Shown here in pieces: positions 4,461-12,310 of a DNA stretch of 39,145 bases. The notes under the pieces were generated by a model. That model ran no database searches. It saw only the letters and a list, made by a program, of their open reading frames with translations, and was not told where the DNA came from. Both the position numbers and the translations under genes were made by a program. Source of the DNA: a virus; IMG/VR virus record IMGVR_UViG_3300020166_000050, positions 1 to 39,145 of that record; one strand, given 5' to 3'. Position 1 is the stretch's first letter. Each line of letters begins with the position of its first letter.

Positions 4461-5423
4461 ATGAAGCCTGGAACCTTTTTACACTTACTGAAACAAGTCA
4501 TTACTTTACTAGAGGATGGATCTATATTGAATTATGGAAAGAAATTTTCAAACCTTACTATAACTTCCTACAGACAGGTATACAATCAAATGTCTGCATA
4601 CAATTATAACTTTAATGTAGATGCTTTAGATCTTAATAGCGTAAACAGTAGAAAGGATAGATTGAAGGTCACCCGAAATTTACAGACGCACGTAAATAAG
4701 TACCTCAACATGATGCTAGAAGATTGCAAACATCATAACACCAGGAAAACACATTTAAAAATAATAAGAACAACTCTTAAAAAAGCAGAAGCATATTATG
4801 GTTACCTGTTTCCTGGACTACAGAGCATGAAGGAACTTCAAACGGAGGTCATTGCTCTAGAGCCATCACAAGTAGAACTTATACATAACAACAACCCAGG
4901 AATCGAACTCCAGGATATATGGTACTACACCAGGCTTATGCTATACTCTTGCATGAGAGTAAGTGACCTGGTAAACTTCCAGGCCTCTTCAGATGGCAGT
5001 GTTGTTACGATAATTACTAAAAAAGGAGTAGGATCAATATCTTCTTTTTACTTACCTGATGATGTTTTAAAATTCCTGGAGGGCAAGGGATCCTTTTCTC
5101 AGTCACAACAATACTTTAGAGTAAGACTTAAAGAACTGCTTAAGTTTTATAATGAATTTCATAAAAAGAAAATAGTGTACAGTTATGATCATAACGGTAA
5201 CCCTGTGCATGAAGAAAAGTTTTTGTTTGATCTTATAACTCCCCACAAACTAAGAGCAAGCGGTATAACTTACCAACTATCCAAGGGTCTTAGCGAGATC
5301 GAGGCCAGGAATATTAGCGGGCACACTAACGGCTCAAAAGCATTTTATAGATACGTAAAGCACAGTAACTCAGACTCTATAGAAAAACAAAAAAGAATAC
5401 ACAATCAAATGTTAATAAAATAA
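4461..5423 (+). CDS. Tyrosine recombinase (integrase family), 320 aa
   Basis: Tyrosine recombinase: cuts and rejoins DNA through a 3'-phosphotyrosine link. The N-terminal ~125 residues look like a SAM-like core-binding domain and there is no extra arm-binding domain. The catalytic domain holds Arg166 (SCMRVSDL), Lys187/188 (ITKKG), H262-x-x-R265 (TPHKLR), His288 (ISGHTNG) and the nucleophile, probably Tyr296 (AFYRYV). All key residues are present, so it should be active. It sits in the middle of the early arm, not beside an obvious attachment site. A second, differently built integrase lies at 12555. Possible jobs are integration, genome dimer resolution or DNA inversion; the sequence does not decide. 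Confidence 0.9.
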   Translation: MKPGTFLHLLKQVITLLEDGSILNYGKKFSNLTITSYRQVYNQMSAYNYNFNVDALDLNSVNSRKDRLKVTRNLQTHVNKYLNMMLEDCKHHNTRKTHLKIIRTTLKKAEAYYGYLFPGLQSMKELQTEVIALEPSQVELIHNNNPGIELQDIWYYTRLMLYSCMRVSDLVNFQASSDGSVVTIITKKGVGSISSFYLPDDVLKFLEGKGSFSQSQQYFRVRLKELLKFYNEFHKKKIVYSYDHNGNPVHEEKFLFDLITPHKLRASGITYQLSKGLSEIEARNISGHTNGSKAFYRYVKHSNSDSIEKQKRIHNQMLIK

Positions 5424-5433
5424 AATGATTTTG

Positions 5434-5451
5434 TTTGAACATTAGTTCAAA
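5434..5451. promoter_or_regulatory. Inverted repeat, candidate operator or weak terminator
   Basis: TTTGAAC (5434-5440) and GTTCAAA (5445-5451) form a perfect 7-bp dyad around ATTA, 11 nt after the recombinase stop and in the 90-bp gap before the next gene. The short T/A stretch after it is too weak for a clear terminator, so a binding site for a dimeric regulator is equally likely. Confidence 0.4.
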
Positions 5452-5513
5452 TTTAAAACTATTTGTCATACATTTATAGAAAATAACCACGACATGAAAT
5501 ACCCATATATCAC

Positions 5514-5771
5514 ATGGTCAGATTTGACTACGACAACAAGGAAATTATTCATGATCGAAAAAGATTTTCTCTAAGAGATTTCAAATTATTCATGCTCACA
5601 TATCATGAAGATATATGCATGGAAAGAAGAATTAGAGGATGGGTATTTGATTGGGAATCAATATTATTTCACGCAAGAAAATATTATATAGTAAACTTTT
5701 ATTTAAACAATCTAAAACAAACATCAAGAAATGAAACTGAAGCGAAAACTAAAAAAAACATCAATAGGTAG
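5514..5771 (+). CDS. Small protein, unknown (85 aa)
   Basis: An 85-aa protein with many charged and aromatic residues (RFSLRDFKLFMLTYHEDICMERRIRGWVFDWESILFHARKYY) and a basic, Asn-rich tail. No family recognised. The ATG at 5514 follows the inverted repeat region. Its last 41 nt overlap the next gene in another frame, so either its C-terminus is real and the genes are coupled, or the next gene starts later than called. Confidence 0.5.
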   Translation: MVRFDYDNKEIIHDRKRFSLRDFKLFMLTYHEDICMERRIRGWVFDWESILFHARKYYIVNFYLNNLKQTSRNETEAKTKKNINR

Positions 5772-6264
5772 AGGAGTAAATATTGTACCTTGGATTGAAA
5801 GATTGAATTATTTCAACGACTATTTCCGAAATGAAGGATACACACTTGAAACTGAGATCATTGAGATGAACGATAGTATTATCGTTATGATAGGTAAAGT
5901 CTACAACCAGGACAGAGTAATGGTCGCTGATGGTGTAGCACACAAGAGAACAAACGAGCCATTCTCTTTTCAAAAATGCCAATCAGGAGCATTAAATCGT
6001 GCACTATTCATTTTAGGAATAGTTGATAGTGGTGAAGACTCTATTATGGACGAAGACGAGGCCAAAGAACTTCAAAGAGTCAAAGCATCAAACGGATCTG
6101 AAATTTATCAATCGATGTTATCATACATAACGGTAGACTATAACGCTGTAGAGAAACGTATCCCCGCAAACAAATCTCTACTTTCTGCCGAGCAAATTAA
6201 GGAATTGAAGTCTTTAATTAATGCTGAAAAATCTAAGAAGGCCATAGCACAAGCAAGCAAATAA
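5731..6264 (+). CDS. Probable single-strand annealing protein (Rad52/Sak-like), 177 aa
   Basis: The segment VMVADGVAHKRTNEPFSFQKCQSGALNRALFILGI (residues ~69-103, split here by function: a Gly-containing turn, then a helix with QSGALNRAL) resembles the conserved core of Rad52/Sak/ERF-type annealing proteins, where an Ala-rich helix packs on a sheet. The C-terminal ~50 residues are Lys-rich (KSLINAEKSKKAI). Phage annealing proteins are normally paired with an exonuclease, and a YqaJ exonuclease follows two genes later. Expected job: anneal complementary single strands during phage recombination. Function is inferred from context plus a weak motif; the exact family is uncertain. Confidence 0.5.
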   Translation: MKLKRKLKKTSIGRGVNIVPWIERLNYFNDYFRNEGYTLETEIIEMNDSIIVMIGKVYNQDRVMVADGVAHKRTNEPFSFQKCQSGALNRALFILGIVDSGEDSIMDEDEAKELQRVKASNGSEIYQSMLSYITVDYNAVEKRIPANKSLLSAEQIKELKSLINAEKSKKAIAQASK

Positions 6265-6267
6265 TTT

Positions 6268-6332
6268 AGAGGGAGGACGCAAACCAACAACAACCTGTGA
6301 AGTCAACCACTGTCTTTACGTGTCCTCCCTTT
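6268..6332 (+). ncRNA. Strong stem-loop between annealing and RHH genes
   Basis: AGGGAGGAC (6270-6278) pairs with GTCCTCCCT (6322-6330). The stem extends inward by a G-U and a C-G pair and outward by two more pairs, to about 13 bp, around a 39-nt loop. It begins 3 nt after the annealing gene's stop and ends 15 nt before the RHH start. A short T-rich piece (TTCTTT) follows. It is much more GC-rich than its surroundings. It could be a terminator/attenuator, a processing site, or the operator-leader for the ribbon-helix-helix gene that follows. Confidence 0.6.
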
Positions 6333-6347
6333 CTTTAAAAACGACAA

Positions 6348-6500
6348 ATGGAAAGAGGAATTACAGAGAAACTGTCCACTAGAATTACATTCAGACTTAC
6401 CCCAAGTGAAGTTAACAAACTGCATTCAGCATGCGATTTAGAGAGAAAAAACATCTCTCAATTAATCAGAGAAGCATTAAAAAAAAACTGTAAAATATGA
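6348..6500 (+). CDS. Ribbon-helix-helix DNA-binding protein (50 aa)
   Basis: A 50-codon frame. It begins MERGITEKLS, then TRITFRLTPSEVNKLHSAC (residues 11-29: the beta-ribbon 'ITFRLTPSE' followed by helix 1), a turn, and NISQLIREALKK (residues 35-46: helix 2). This is the Arc/MetJ/CopG layout of a dimeric transcriptional regulator. Its stop overlaps the ATG of the YqaJ gene (ATGA at 6497-6500), so it is translated with the exonuclease. The dyad-rich stem-loop just upstream is a plausible operator, which suggests autoregulation of the recombination genes. Confidence 0.75.
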   Translation: MERGITEKLSTRITFRLTPSEVNKLHSACDLERKNISQLIREALKKNCKI

Positions 6501-7522
6501 GCAAAATAACTAGAATACCAACAGCAAACCTAACTTACGAAGAGTGGGTTGATTTAAGAAAAACTTTAGTCTACAAAGGAATGGTCGGAGGATCAGATGC
6601 ATCAACATTGTTAGGACTTAATCCCTGGACTTCTAAAATAACAAGATGGAATCAATCTGTCGGAACAGCCAACATGAAAAACATTGACAATGAGATTATG
6701 TTTCATGGAAGACTTTTAGAAGATTACGTTGCAGATCTATGGCAATATTGGACAGGAGATCCAATTGAAATGATAAATAATTATCAAAGCAAAACTAAAT
6801 TAAGGAAATCAATTAGACGTAATTCTATTTTTATCAATGAGAAGTATCCTTTTTTGTTTGCAAATATTGATAGACAAATAACAAGTCATGATGAAATACC
6901 AGGAAGAGGAGTATTAGAAATTAAAACCATTTCAGGATACAATGCAGATAAATGGGAAGGCGGGATACCTCCTTATTACATAGCACAAATCCAATTATAC
7001 ATGTTAGTCCTGGGATACGATTATGGACAGTTCGCTTTTTTAAAAGATGGTAGACATATGGATGTATTTACTGTAGAAGCAAATCAGAATATACAGGAAA
7101 CTATACTTATTGAAGGTGAGAAGTTTTACAATAGCGTCCAGGAAGCAAGAGGAATTATTGATATTGAAGGTGTTCAAGGAAACACAAACGATGCATACAG
7201 ACTCGTATCACATCTAGAGCCTGATGTTGAAGATCAATACAAAGTAGATTTAGATCAATTTTTATCATTCAAACATAAGGCAATGCTTGACAGAGTTAAG
7301 ATTGATTCTAATGATGAAATCACTGAACTGACAAAGCAATATATAAATTTTAGGGAAGATGAAAAGGTTGCTAAAGCGGGTAAACAGTTAGCAATGCAGC
7401 AAATAAAACAAATCCTATTACATCGTGGAGCACAGGAAGTAGACTTTGGTGATAGTGGTAAGATCGTTTGGGGAAAGACCTTTAACGTAAGATACAAGGA
7501 CGTGAAATTATTAAATTTTTAA
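6497..7522 (+). CDS. YqaJ-family phage exonuclease
   Basis: Lambda-exonuclease/YqaJ fold nuclease (PD-(D/E)XK superfamily), which resects DNA ends to leave 3' single strands for annealing. Visible motifs: VGGSDASTLLGLNPW (residues ~30-44), HGRLLEDYVA (70-79), the metal-binding Asp125 (FANIDRQ), Glu141-x-Lys143 (LEIKT) and the QIQLYM helix (Gln164/166) that closes the active site. The C-terminal third (from ~240) is a helical extension with many Lys/Glu. It is in an operon with the annealing protein, RHH regulator and replication genes. Confidence 0.88.
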   Translation: MSKITRIPTANLTYEEWVDLRKTLVYKGMVGGSDASTLLGLNPWTSKITRWNQSVGTANMKNIDNEIMFHGRLLEDYVADLWQYWTGDPIEMINNYQSKTKLRKSIRRNSIFINEKYPFLFANIDRQITSHDEIPGRGVLEIKTISGYNADKWEGGIPPYYIAQIQLYMLVLGYDYGQFAFLKDGRHMDVFTVEANQNIQETILIEGEKFYNSVQEARGIIDIEGVQGNTNDAYRLVSHLEPDVEDQYKVDLDQFLSFKHKAMLDRVKIDSNDEITELTKQYINFREDEKVAKAGKQLAMQQIKQILLHRGAQEVDFGDSGKIVWGKTFNVRYKDVKLLNF

Positions 7523-7523
7523 A

Positions 7524-7889
7524 ATGAAATTATTAGATATAAAGAAGGGCATACTAAACAACTTAGCAGTTAAAAATCAACACACTTTAGAAGTGGATCC
7601 TGTCCTGGAAGGCAACTCTTATTTTGGCCTTTGCATTTTTGTTGGAGTTTCTAGGATGTTTAATTTTTCCAAAACAGAAGTACAAGAGTTTTTAAGTGAG
7701 CCAATGGATCATGTGGAATTTCTTGAAGAAAAGTTTTTGTCAATACTTGATAACTACTTCAACACAAAGGATCCAAGTGTAACTACTAGAGGTTTTTTTG
7801 TCAAAACAAACCTAATACTAAACCATATCAGACTAGAGCACCAAAAATCAGTGTCTCTTAAGGATATAATTAAAGAAAAAATAAAATGA
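7524..7889 (+). CDS. Unknown protein in replication operon (121 aa)
   Basis: A 121-aa soluble protein (MKLLDIKKGILNNLAVKNQHTLEVD...) with a mixed alpha/beta look and a helical, charged C-terminus (LRLEHQKSVSLKDIIKEKIK-like). No family recognised. It starts one base after the exonuclease stop and its last 4 nt overlap the next ATG, so it is part of the coupled replication operon. Confidence 0.62.
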   Translation: MKLLDIKKGILNNLAVKNQHTLEVDPVLEGNSYFGLCIFVGVSRMFNFSKTEVQEFLSEPMDHVEFLEEKFLSILDNYFNTKDPSVTTRGFFVKTNLILNHIRLEHQKSVSLKDIIKEKIK

Positions 7890-8146
7890 ATGTAACTGTA
7901 TTAGGGCAAGTAAAATACATATCAAAACCAAAGATAGTTGAATCAGGAAATGAAGATCATTCTTTTGTAACAATGTGGCTCAAAACTTTGGAAGATTCTC
8001 ACATAGCCATTAACTGTTGGGATGGTACCATAGCAAAAACAGTAGATTTTAAAATTGGCGAAATAGTTACACTTGAATGTAAGATTGAGTCACATAGAAA
8101 CAAGAAAAATCCAACATTATTTTATCATAAAATATTATTAAAATGA
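7886..8146 (+). CDS. Small OB-fold-like protein, probable ssDNA-binding (86 aa)
   Basis: An 86-aa protein, mainly beta by eye: MNVTVLGQVKYISKP, then SFVTMWLKTLEDSHIAINCWDG (residues ~26-47), then FKIGEIVTLECKIESHRNKKNPTLFYHKILL split across the last third. A 'G.V' opening strand, a middle 'W' strand and 'K.G..V.LECKIES' is typical of small OB-fold single-strand-binding proteins. There is no acidic SSB tail. A second SSB-like gene is at 11349. It overlaps both neighbours by 4 nt. Role inferred from the fold pattern and the replication context. Confidence 0.5.
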   Translation: MNVTVLGQVKYISKPKIVESGNEDHSFVTMWLKTLEDSHIAINCWDGTIAKTVDFKIGEIVTLECKIESHRNKKNPTLFYHKILLK

Positions 8147-8757
8147 TAAGATCAACAACAATTATATATGAGGTGTTGAGAAAGCACGACATTTCTCCTC
8201 TAGCATACATGTTGTGTGATCTAATATACAAGTACACATCAGTTGATGGGTATTGTGATAAAACATTAACGGATCTAGCAGAAGAACTTAACTCGTCCTC
8301 CAGGACAATGAGTAGATATATGACAGAACTTTCAGAAAAAGGTACTGTTGAAAATATAGGGACAAAAGCACATCCAAAATTTAGAACTACTCCGCTGTGG
8401 TTTAATGTTGCTGTTGCAGATGGCAATCAAACAATATCTCTTGAATATCAAAAGGTATGCAGTGAAGTTATAACATATTTAAACGAGAGGTTTAAACATA
8501 AATACAACCCAAGAACATACGAGAAAAGATTTAAAAGCATTTTATCTAAAAAGTTTGATGGGGAATTGATCACAGGATCCCAAATGGTAGATGTGTTTGT
8601 TTGGTGTAAAGAGAATTGGAGTGAAAAGTATCAATCCTCTGTTACTCCTGAAGTAATTTTTGGAAACAAATTCGTAGAGAAGTACCTAATACAATATAAA
8701 GAGTGGGAGACAATGAATAAGGTCACCCCCAACAGAAAAAACATAGCAATAATATGA
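8143..8757 (+). CDS. Phage replication initiator/helicase loader-like (winged helix + Phg_2220_C)
   Basis: The N-terminal ~85 residues form a winged helix (LTDLAEELNSSSRTMSRYMTELSEKGTVENIG, ~43-74, is the recognition part). Residues ~103-185 follow the conserved phage C-terminal domain Phg_2220_C: ITYLNERFKHKYNPRTYEKRF, then the W-containing helix, then TPEVIFGNKFVEKYL. This domain pair is typical of phage replication initiators that recognise the origin and bring in the helicase. The gene sits directly before the primase-helicase with overlapping start and stop (8754-8757), which fits that role. Confidence 0.75.
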   Translation: MIRSTTIIYEVLRKHDISPLAYMLCDLIYKYTSVDGYCDKTLTDLAEELNSSSRTMSRYMTELSEKGTVENIGTKAHPKFRTTPLWFNVAVADGNQTISLEYQKVCSEVITYLNERFKHKYNPRTYEKRFKSILSKKFDGELITGSQMVDVFVWCKENWSEKYQSSVTPEVIFGNKFVEKYLIQYKEWETMNKVTPNRKNIAII

Positions 8758-10478
8758 GTGATAATTTATCTAAACTGCAAGATCTTGGCATTGAAGTCAA
8801 TGGAAATAGTAACTCTGAGCCACAGAAGACTAAATGTCCTAAGTGTTCTCACACAAGGAAAAAGAATAAGAATGAAAAATGCCTAAGAGTTTGGGTAGAG
8901 ACAGGTACTTATTACTGCCATCACTGTGGAGAAAATGGATCTGTTGCAGAGTACGAGTCAGAATATGAATTGCCTGTTGTAAAATCATCTTCACTAAGCG
9001 ATAAAGTTTTAAAGTTTTTCAAAGACAGAGGTATAAACAATAGCACAATAGAATATTTTGGAGTTACTGAAGGTGTAGAGTGGATGCCACAGGTTTCCGC
9101 TGAAAGACCTGTAATACAATTTAACTACATAAGAAAAGGCCGAAGAATTAATGTAAAATTTAGAGACTCACAGAAGAACTTTAAACTCAACAAAGGGTCT
9201 GAGATGATCATGTATGGTTTAGATCTTATTAAACCCGCTTCATGGTGTGTTATAACGGAAGGAGAGTTTGATGCAATGGCATTTTATGAGGCGGGTCTAC
9301 AGCAAGGTAAACTTATGTTTGCTTGTTCTGTTCCAAACGGAGCATCTACAGGTAATCAAAACCTAACTTACTTAGATAATAGTATTGATGAGTTTGAAAA
9401 TAAGGAGAAAATATACCTGGCTTTAGATAATGATGCACCAGGAATTAAATTAAGAGATGAATTATCGAGAAGGTTAGGGAAAGAAAGAGTATGGTTAGTA
9501 AATTTTCCCGAGGGATGTAAGGATGCCAATGATGTTTTACTTAATCATGGATCAGAAGTATTAGTTAAATGTATTGATGAAGCAAAACCCTTTCCACTAG
9601 AAGGTGTAAGTAAAGCATCAGATTCTCGATCAGAAATTCACAACTTATATAACTATGGTATGCCTAAAGGTGATACTATAGGATATCCAAAGTTTGATGA
9701 ATTAATGTCCTGGAGGCCAAGCGAATTTACTCTTGTTACAGGAGTTCCTGGGCATGGTAAATCAAGTTTTGTTGATCAGGTTGCTATAGAACTCGCTAAG
9801 AAGGGATGGAAGTTTGGAATATTTTCTGCTGAAAAGCAGCCAATTAAAGTTCATGTTGCTGAACTTATTGAAAAGTATGCGGGTAAAAGATTTGGTAAAG
9901 GATCTGTAGATAATCTTCAGCCTGAAGAACTAGATCCCGCTATTGATTTCATAAACAATCATTTCTTTTTTATAAATCTTAAAGACAATGATCTTACAGT
10001 AGATGGAATATTAAACAAAGGGAAAGAGTTAGTTAAGAAGTTAGGAATTAATTGTTTGATAATTGATAATTGGGCATTCGTAGAACATAAGATAGAACGA
10101 GGAATGAACGAGCACCAATACACAGGAATGCAATTGTCAAAAATTAAAATATTTAAAGAGTCATATGATTGTGGTGTAGTGTTAGTGGCTCACCCACAAA
10201 AACTAAAAAAAGAAAATGGGAAGGTTGAGGTCGCTTCAGGTTACAGCGTAAGTGGCTCTTCCCACTTCTTTAATAAAGTAGACAATGGTATTACCGTTTA
10301 TAGAGATTTTGAAAAAGAACTCGTTGAGGTTCACATATGGAAAGTCAGATGGAGATTTACAGGTAAGACAGGAATGCAAGAGTTCAAATATAATTTAACA
10401 ACAACATGCTATACAGAGCATAACGAAGATCAATATGAGACATCGAATGGGCAATTCCCAAAGTTTAAAGGACAGTAA
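8754..10478 (+). CDS. Primase-helicase (zinc ribbon, Toprim, DnaB-like RecA core)
   Basis: Bifunctional replicative enzyme of the T7 gp4/Twinkle type, 574 aa. A zinc ribbon is at C28-x2-C31 and C55-x2-C58. The Toprim domain (residues ~163-265) has Glu169 in TEGEFDA and Asp225/Asp227 in LALDNDAPG. The helicase core has Walker A GVPGHGKS (330-337), a Walker B-like CLIIDNW (434-440), His480 in VAHPQK, and a C-terminal arginine-rich strand. It makes primers and unwinds the phage fork. It follows the initiator gene with a 4-nt overlap. All key residues are intact. Confidence 0.92.
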   Translation: MSDNLSKLQDLGIEVNGNSNSEPQKTKCPKCSHTRKKNKNEKCLRVWVETGTYYCHHCGENGSVAEYESEYELPVVKSSSLSDKVLKFFKDRGINNSTIEYFGVTEGVEWMPQVSAERPVIQFNYIRKGRRINVKFRDSQKNFKLNKGSEMIMYGLDLIKPASWCVITEGEFDAMAFYEAGLQQGKLMFACSVPNGASTGNQNLTYLDNSIDEFENKEKIYLALDNDAPGIKLRDELSRRLGKERVWLVNFPEGCKDANDVLLNHGSEVLVKCIDEAKPFPLEGVSKASDSRSEIHNLYNYGMPKGDTIGYPKFDELMSWRPSEFTLVTGVPGHGKSSFVDQVAIELAKKGWKFGIFSAEKQPIKVHVAELIEKYAGKRFGKGSVDNLQPEELDPAIDFINNHFFFINLKDNDLTVDGILNKGKELVKKLGINCLIIDNWAFVEHKIERGMNEHQYTGMQLSKIKIFKESYDCGVVLVAHPQKLKKENGKVEVASGYSVSGSSHFFNKVDNGITVYRDFEKELVEVHIWKVRWRFTGKTGMQEFKYNLTTTCYTEHNEDQYETSNGQFPKFKGQ

Positions 10479-10758
10479 TCAAAACCTTCATAAAATTGTT
10501 TGGGAAACAAATAAATGGGGCAGTAAGATAGGTGTACATAAAATTTTCGATAATGGTGAATTTTTGCGATTGGCTAATATAGATGAGATTGTACCAGGAA
10601 AAGAAGAATATTTTATCAGACCCAATGCACATGGAGAAGATTATTATTTAGTACATAAAGGTTTTCACAAAACCGCAGAATACAACGACATAAAAAGTTT
10701 TGTAAAAAACAAAATGGTATATGTCTACAAAGATTTTAATAAATATGGCAAACACTAA
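10435..10758 (+). CDS. Unknown protein (107 aa, start uncertain)
   Basis: A 107-aa beta-rich protein with aromatic residues (KIVWETNKWGSKIGVHKIFDN, then YFIRPNAHGEDYYLVHKGFHK). No family recognised. From the ATG at 10435 it overlaps the end of the helicase gene by 44 nt; the next ATG (10447) would shorten it by four residues. Its end overlaps the resolvase start by 14 nt. It could be a small OB- or Tudor-like accessory factor, but that is only an impression. Confidence 0.5.
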   Translation: MRHRMGNSQSLKDSNQNLHKIVWETNKWGSKIGVHKIFDNGEFLRLANIDEIVPGKEEYFIRPNAHGEDYYLVHKGFHKTAEYNDIKSFVKNKMVYVYKDFNKYGKH

Positions 10759-11092
10759 CAGAAACAAAGGACACAATTACGAAAGACAATTAGTCAAAGA
10801 CTTTAAAGAATTAGGATTTACGGATTGCGTTACCTCAAGGTATGGATCTAAAATGTTAGATGATCGTGGAATTGATCTAATGAACACAGGAGATTTTGTA
10901 GTCCAGGCAAAATGTTATAAAAGAAACCCACAGTACAAAAAGGTGTTAGCAGACATGGTTGTACAGCCAACAGATGTGCCAATTGTTTTTCATAAAGCAC
11001 CAGGAGGTAAAGAGTATTGCATCTTGTATAAAGAAGACATGATGGAATTAATACAAATGCTAGTAAGTAATAAAATTATTAATACCCCATAA
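10745..11092 (+). CDS. Holliday-junction-resolvase-like PD-(D/E)XK endonuclease (115 aa)
   Basis: The motif order of archaeal Hjc-type resolvases is present: Glu13 in GHNYERQLVKDF, Ser31/Arg32 after CVT, Asp44 in RGIDLM, and Gln54-x-Lys56 in VVQAKCY. This makes a compact single-domain nuclease of usual length (~115-120 aa). It would resolve recombination and replication branches before packaging. The start at ATG 10745 (MANTNRNKG) is preferred over an ATG eight codons upstream because the nuclease domain begins there. It sits among recombination and replication genes. Confidence 0.78.
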   Translation: MANTNRNKGHNYERQLVKDFKELGFTDCVTSRYGSKMLDDRGIDLMNTGDFVVQAKCYKRNPQYKKVLADMVVQPTDVPIVFHKAPGGKEYCILYKEDMMELIQMLVSNKIINTP

Positions 11093-11093
11093 G

Positions 11094-11330
11094 ATGCAAG
11101 AAATGCCTGTAAACTATAAGATTAGAATACCTAAGATAGATAAACTTCTAACAGATCACAATCATGCACACGTAGAAATTGTATCTGTTACAAACACAAA
11201 AGAAGAAGTAAAAAAACTCAAAGAGTTAGATGACTCTTTAATAAAAGAAATTGACCATATAAATGAAGTGGTTAATGAAGTCCTGCAATATTTGGAGGCG
11301 AGAGGTTGCGAAACCTCTGAATATATATAA
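11094..11330 (+). CDS. Small coiled-coil protein, unknown (78 aa)
   Basis: A 78-aa protein: a short beta-like N-terminus (VNYKIRIPKIDKLL), then a long helix rich in Lys, Glu, Leu and Ile (residues ~36-70) likely to be a coiled coil. The second ATG (11103, MPVNYK) is a possible start. Its last codons contain a strong hairpin (11301-11318). No family recognised. It lies between the resolvase and SSB genes. Confidence 0.55.
   Translation: MQEMPVNYKIRIPKIDKLLTDHNHAHVEIVSVTNTKEEVKKLKELDDSLIKEIDHINEVVNEVLQYLEARGCETSEYI
11301..11318 (+). other. GNRA-capped hairpin at gene end
   Basis: AGAGGTT (11301-11307) and AACCTCT (11312-11318) form 7 bp capped by GCGA, the same tetraloop as stem III of ribozymes 2 and 3. 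It lies in the last codons of the 78-aa gene, 31 nt before the SSB start. No CTGATGA box is present, so it is not a hammerhead. A weak transcription or mRNA-stability boundary before SSB is possible. Confidence 0.45.
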
Positions 11331-11348
11331 CAGTTTAATTATTTAATT

Positions 11349-11732
11349 ATGAGCAATTCATTAGAATTACAAGGTCGTATCAAAAACATCTCTGATGCAC
11401 AAACCATTCAAACTCAAAAAGGAGAGATTGAAAAAAGAGTATTAACAGTTGAATTAGGTGCTGATAGTCAGTATCCTGTAGACTATCCTGTTGAAGCAAT
11501 TGGTGCCAAGGCAAACTTGTTTAGTGCTTACAAAAGCGGAGACGAAGTATTGGTTTCTATTAACCTTAGAAGTTACAGAGATCGTAACGGAGAGTTGAGG
11601 ACTGCTAATGCTAACGCATGGAAAATTACTTATGCCGATGGAAACATTCCAAACGGAAAGTCTAATTCTCATGAGCAGAAGGTTGAAAACTTTGTTAATG
11701 GTAAACAAGATGGTCCTGATCTACCGTTTTAA
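11349..11732 (+). CDS. ssb: Single-stranded-DNA-binding protein (DUF3127-like)
   Basis: A 127-aa protein with an OB-fold pattern (LELQGRIKNISDAQTIQTQKGEIEKRVLTVEL across residues 5-36, then VLVSINLRSYRDRNGELR at ~67-84 and ANAWKITY). It ends in the acidic, Phe-terminated tail DGPDLPF typical of bacterial SSBs, which recruits partner proteins. The first part matches the Bacteroidota DUF3127 type of SSB-like protein. It coats single strands at the phage fork. An A/T-rich leader lies directly before the ATG. Confidence 0.82.
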   Translation: MSNSLELQGRIKNISDAQTIQTQKGEIEKRVLTVELGADSQYPVDYPVEAIGAKANLFSAYKSGDEVLVSINLRSYRDRNGELRTANANAWKITYADGNIPNGKSNSHEQKVENFVNGKQDGPDLPF

Positions 11733-11734
11733 TA

Positions 11735-12070
11735 ATGGATACTAGAGAAAAAATTGAGAGGGTTGGTGCTGAAATCATCAGCCTTCTCATCTCTAAAAAC
11801 GCTGACTATGGTGATAGTGCTACATCACCTATTAAAGTTTTTGGAGAGGGCGATGCAGTAGTATCTTTATGTGCCAGGATAGATGATAAATTATCTAGAA
11901 TAAAACAAAAAGGGCTATACGACAAGACTGAAGATACTGTTAAGGATCTTACAGGATATCTCATACTGTTATTGATTGCTTTAAAAGACCAAGAGCAGCC
12001 AACAGAGGATATGAAGAATAGAAACAAACCTTTTAGAGATCATTCAGGATGGTTTTCAAATCACACTTAA
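11735..12070 (+). CDS. DUF1599-type nucleotide-modification-associated protein (111 aa)
   Basis: The pattern ISKNADYGDSA (residues ~19-29, 'K..DYG.S' being the hallmark), then SLCARIDDKLSRI and the EDTVKDLTGYLILLLIAL helix, matches the DUF1599 / nucleotide-modification-associated domain 1 family, which is related to all-alpha NTP pyrophosphohydrolases such as MazG. It probably binds or hydrolyses nucleotides during phage replication. It follows SSB after 2 nt in the same operon. Exact substrate unknown. Confidence 0.7.
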   Translation: MDTREKIERVGAEIISLLISKNADYGDSATSPIKVFGEGDAVVSLCARIDDKLSRIKQKGLYDKTEDTVKDLTGYLILLLIALKDQEQPTEDMKNRNKPFRDHSGWFSNHT

Positions 12071-12080
12071 ACTAAAAGAT

Positions 12081-12287
12081 ATGCCTGGAAAACATAACGT
12101 AATTGAAAGTGAAATATTTAATCACTTTAGAGAAGAAGAAGAAAGAATACAAAAAGCAATTTTACTATTAAAAAAAGATGGTTACATCGTTTATAAAAGG
12201 TCAACAAAAAGTCCAAGAATTTACGATACATTAGGTATAAGCAAACTCATAGTAAAAGTGTCTGACAAAATGACAAAGAGCCTATAA
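12081..12287 (+). CDS. Small protein, unknown (68 aa)
   Basis: A 68-aa charged protein (MPGKHNVIESEIFNHFREEEERIQKAILLLKKDGYIVYKR...), the last gene of the rightward replication operon. A helix (~8-32) is followed by a beta hairpin (GYIVYKRSTKSPRIY) and a basic tail. The helix-plus-wing look could fit a small DNA-binding protein, but there is no recognised family. Confidence 0.55.
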   Translation: MPGKHNVIESEIFNHFREEEERIQKAILLLKKDGYIVYKRSTKSPRIYDTLGISKLIVKVSDKMTKSL

Positions 12288-12310
12288 TCAAAGTTATTAA
12301 CATTAAAATT

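Noticed and set aside
5494-5574. A 26-codon frame starting at ATG 5494
   Set aside because: It overlaps the better 85-aa frame and has no protein-like features.
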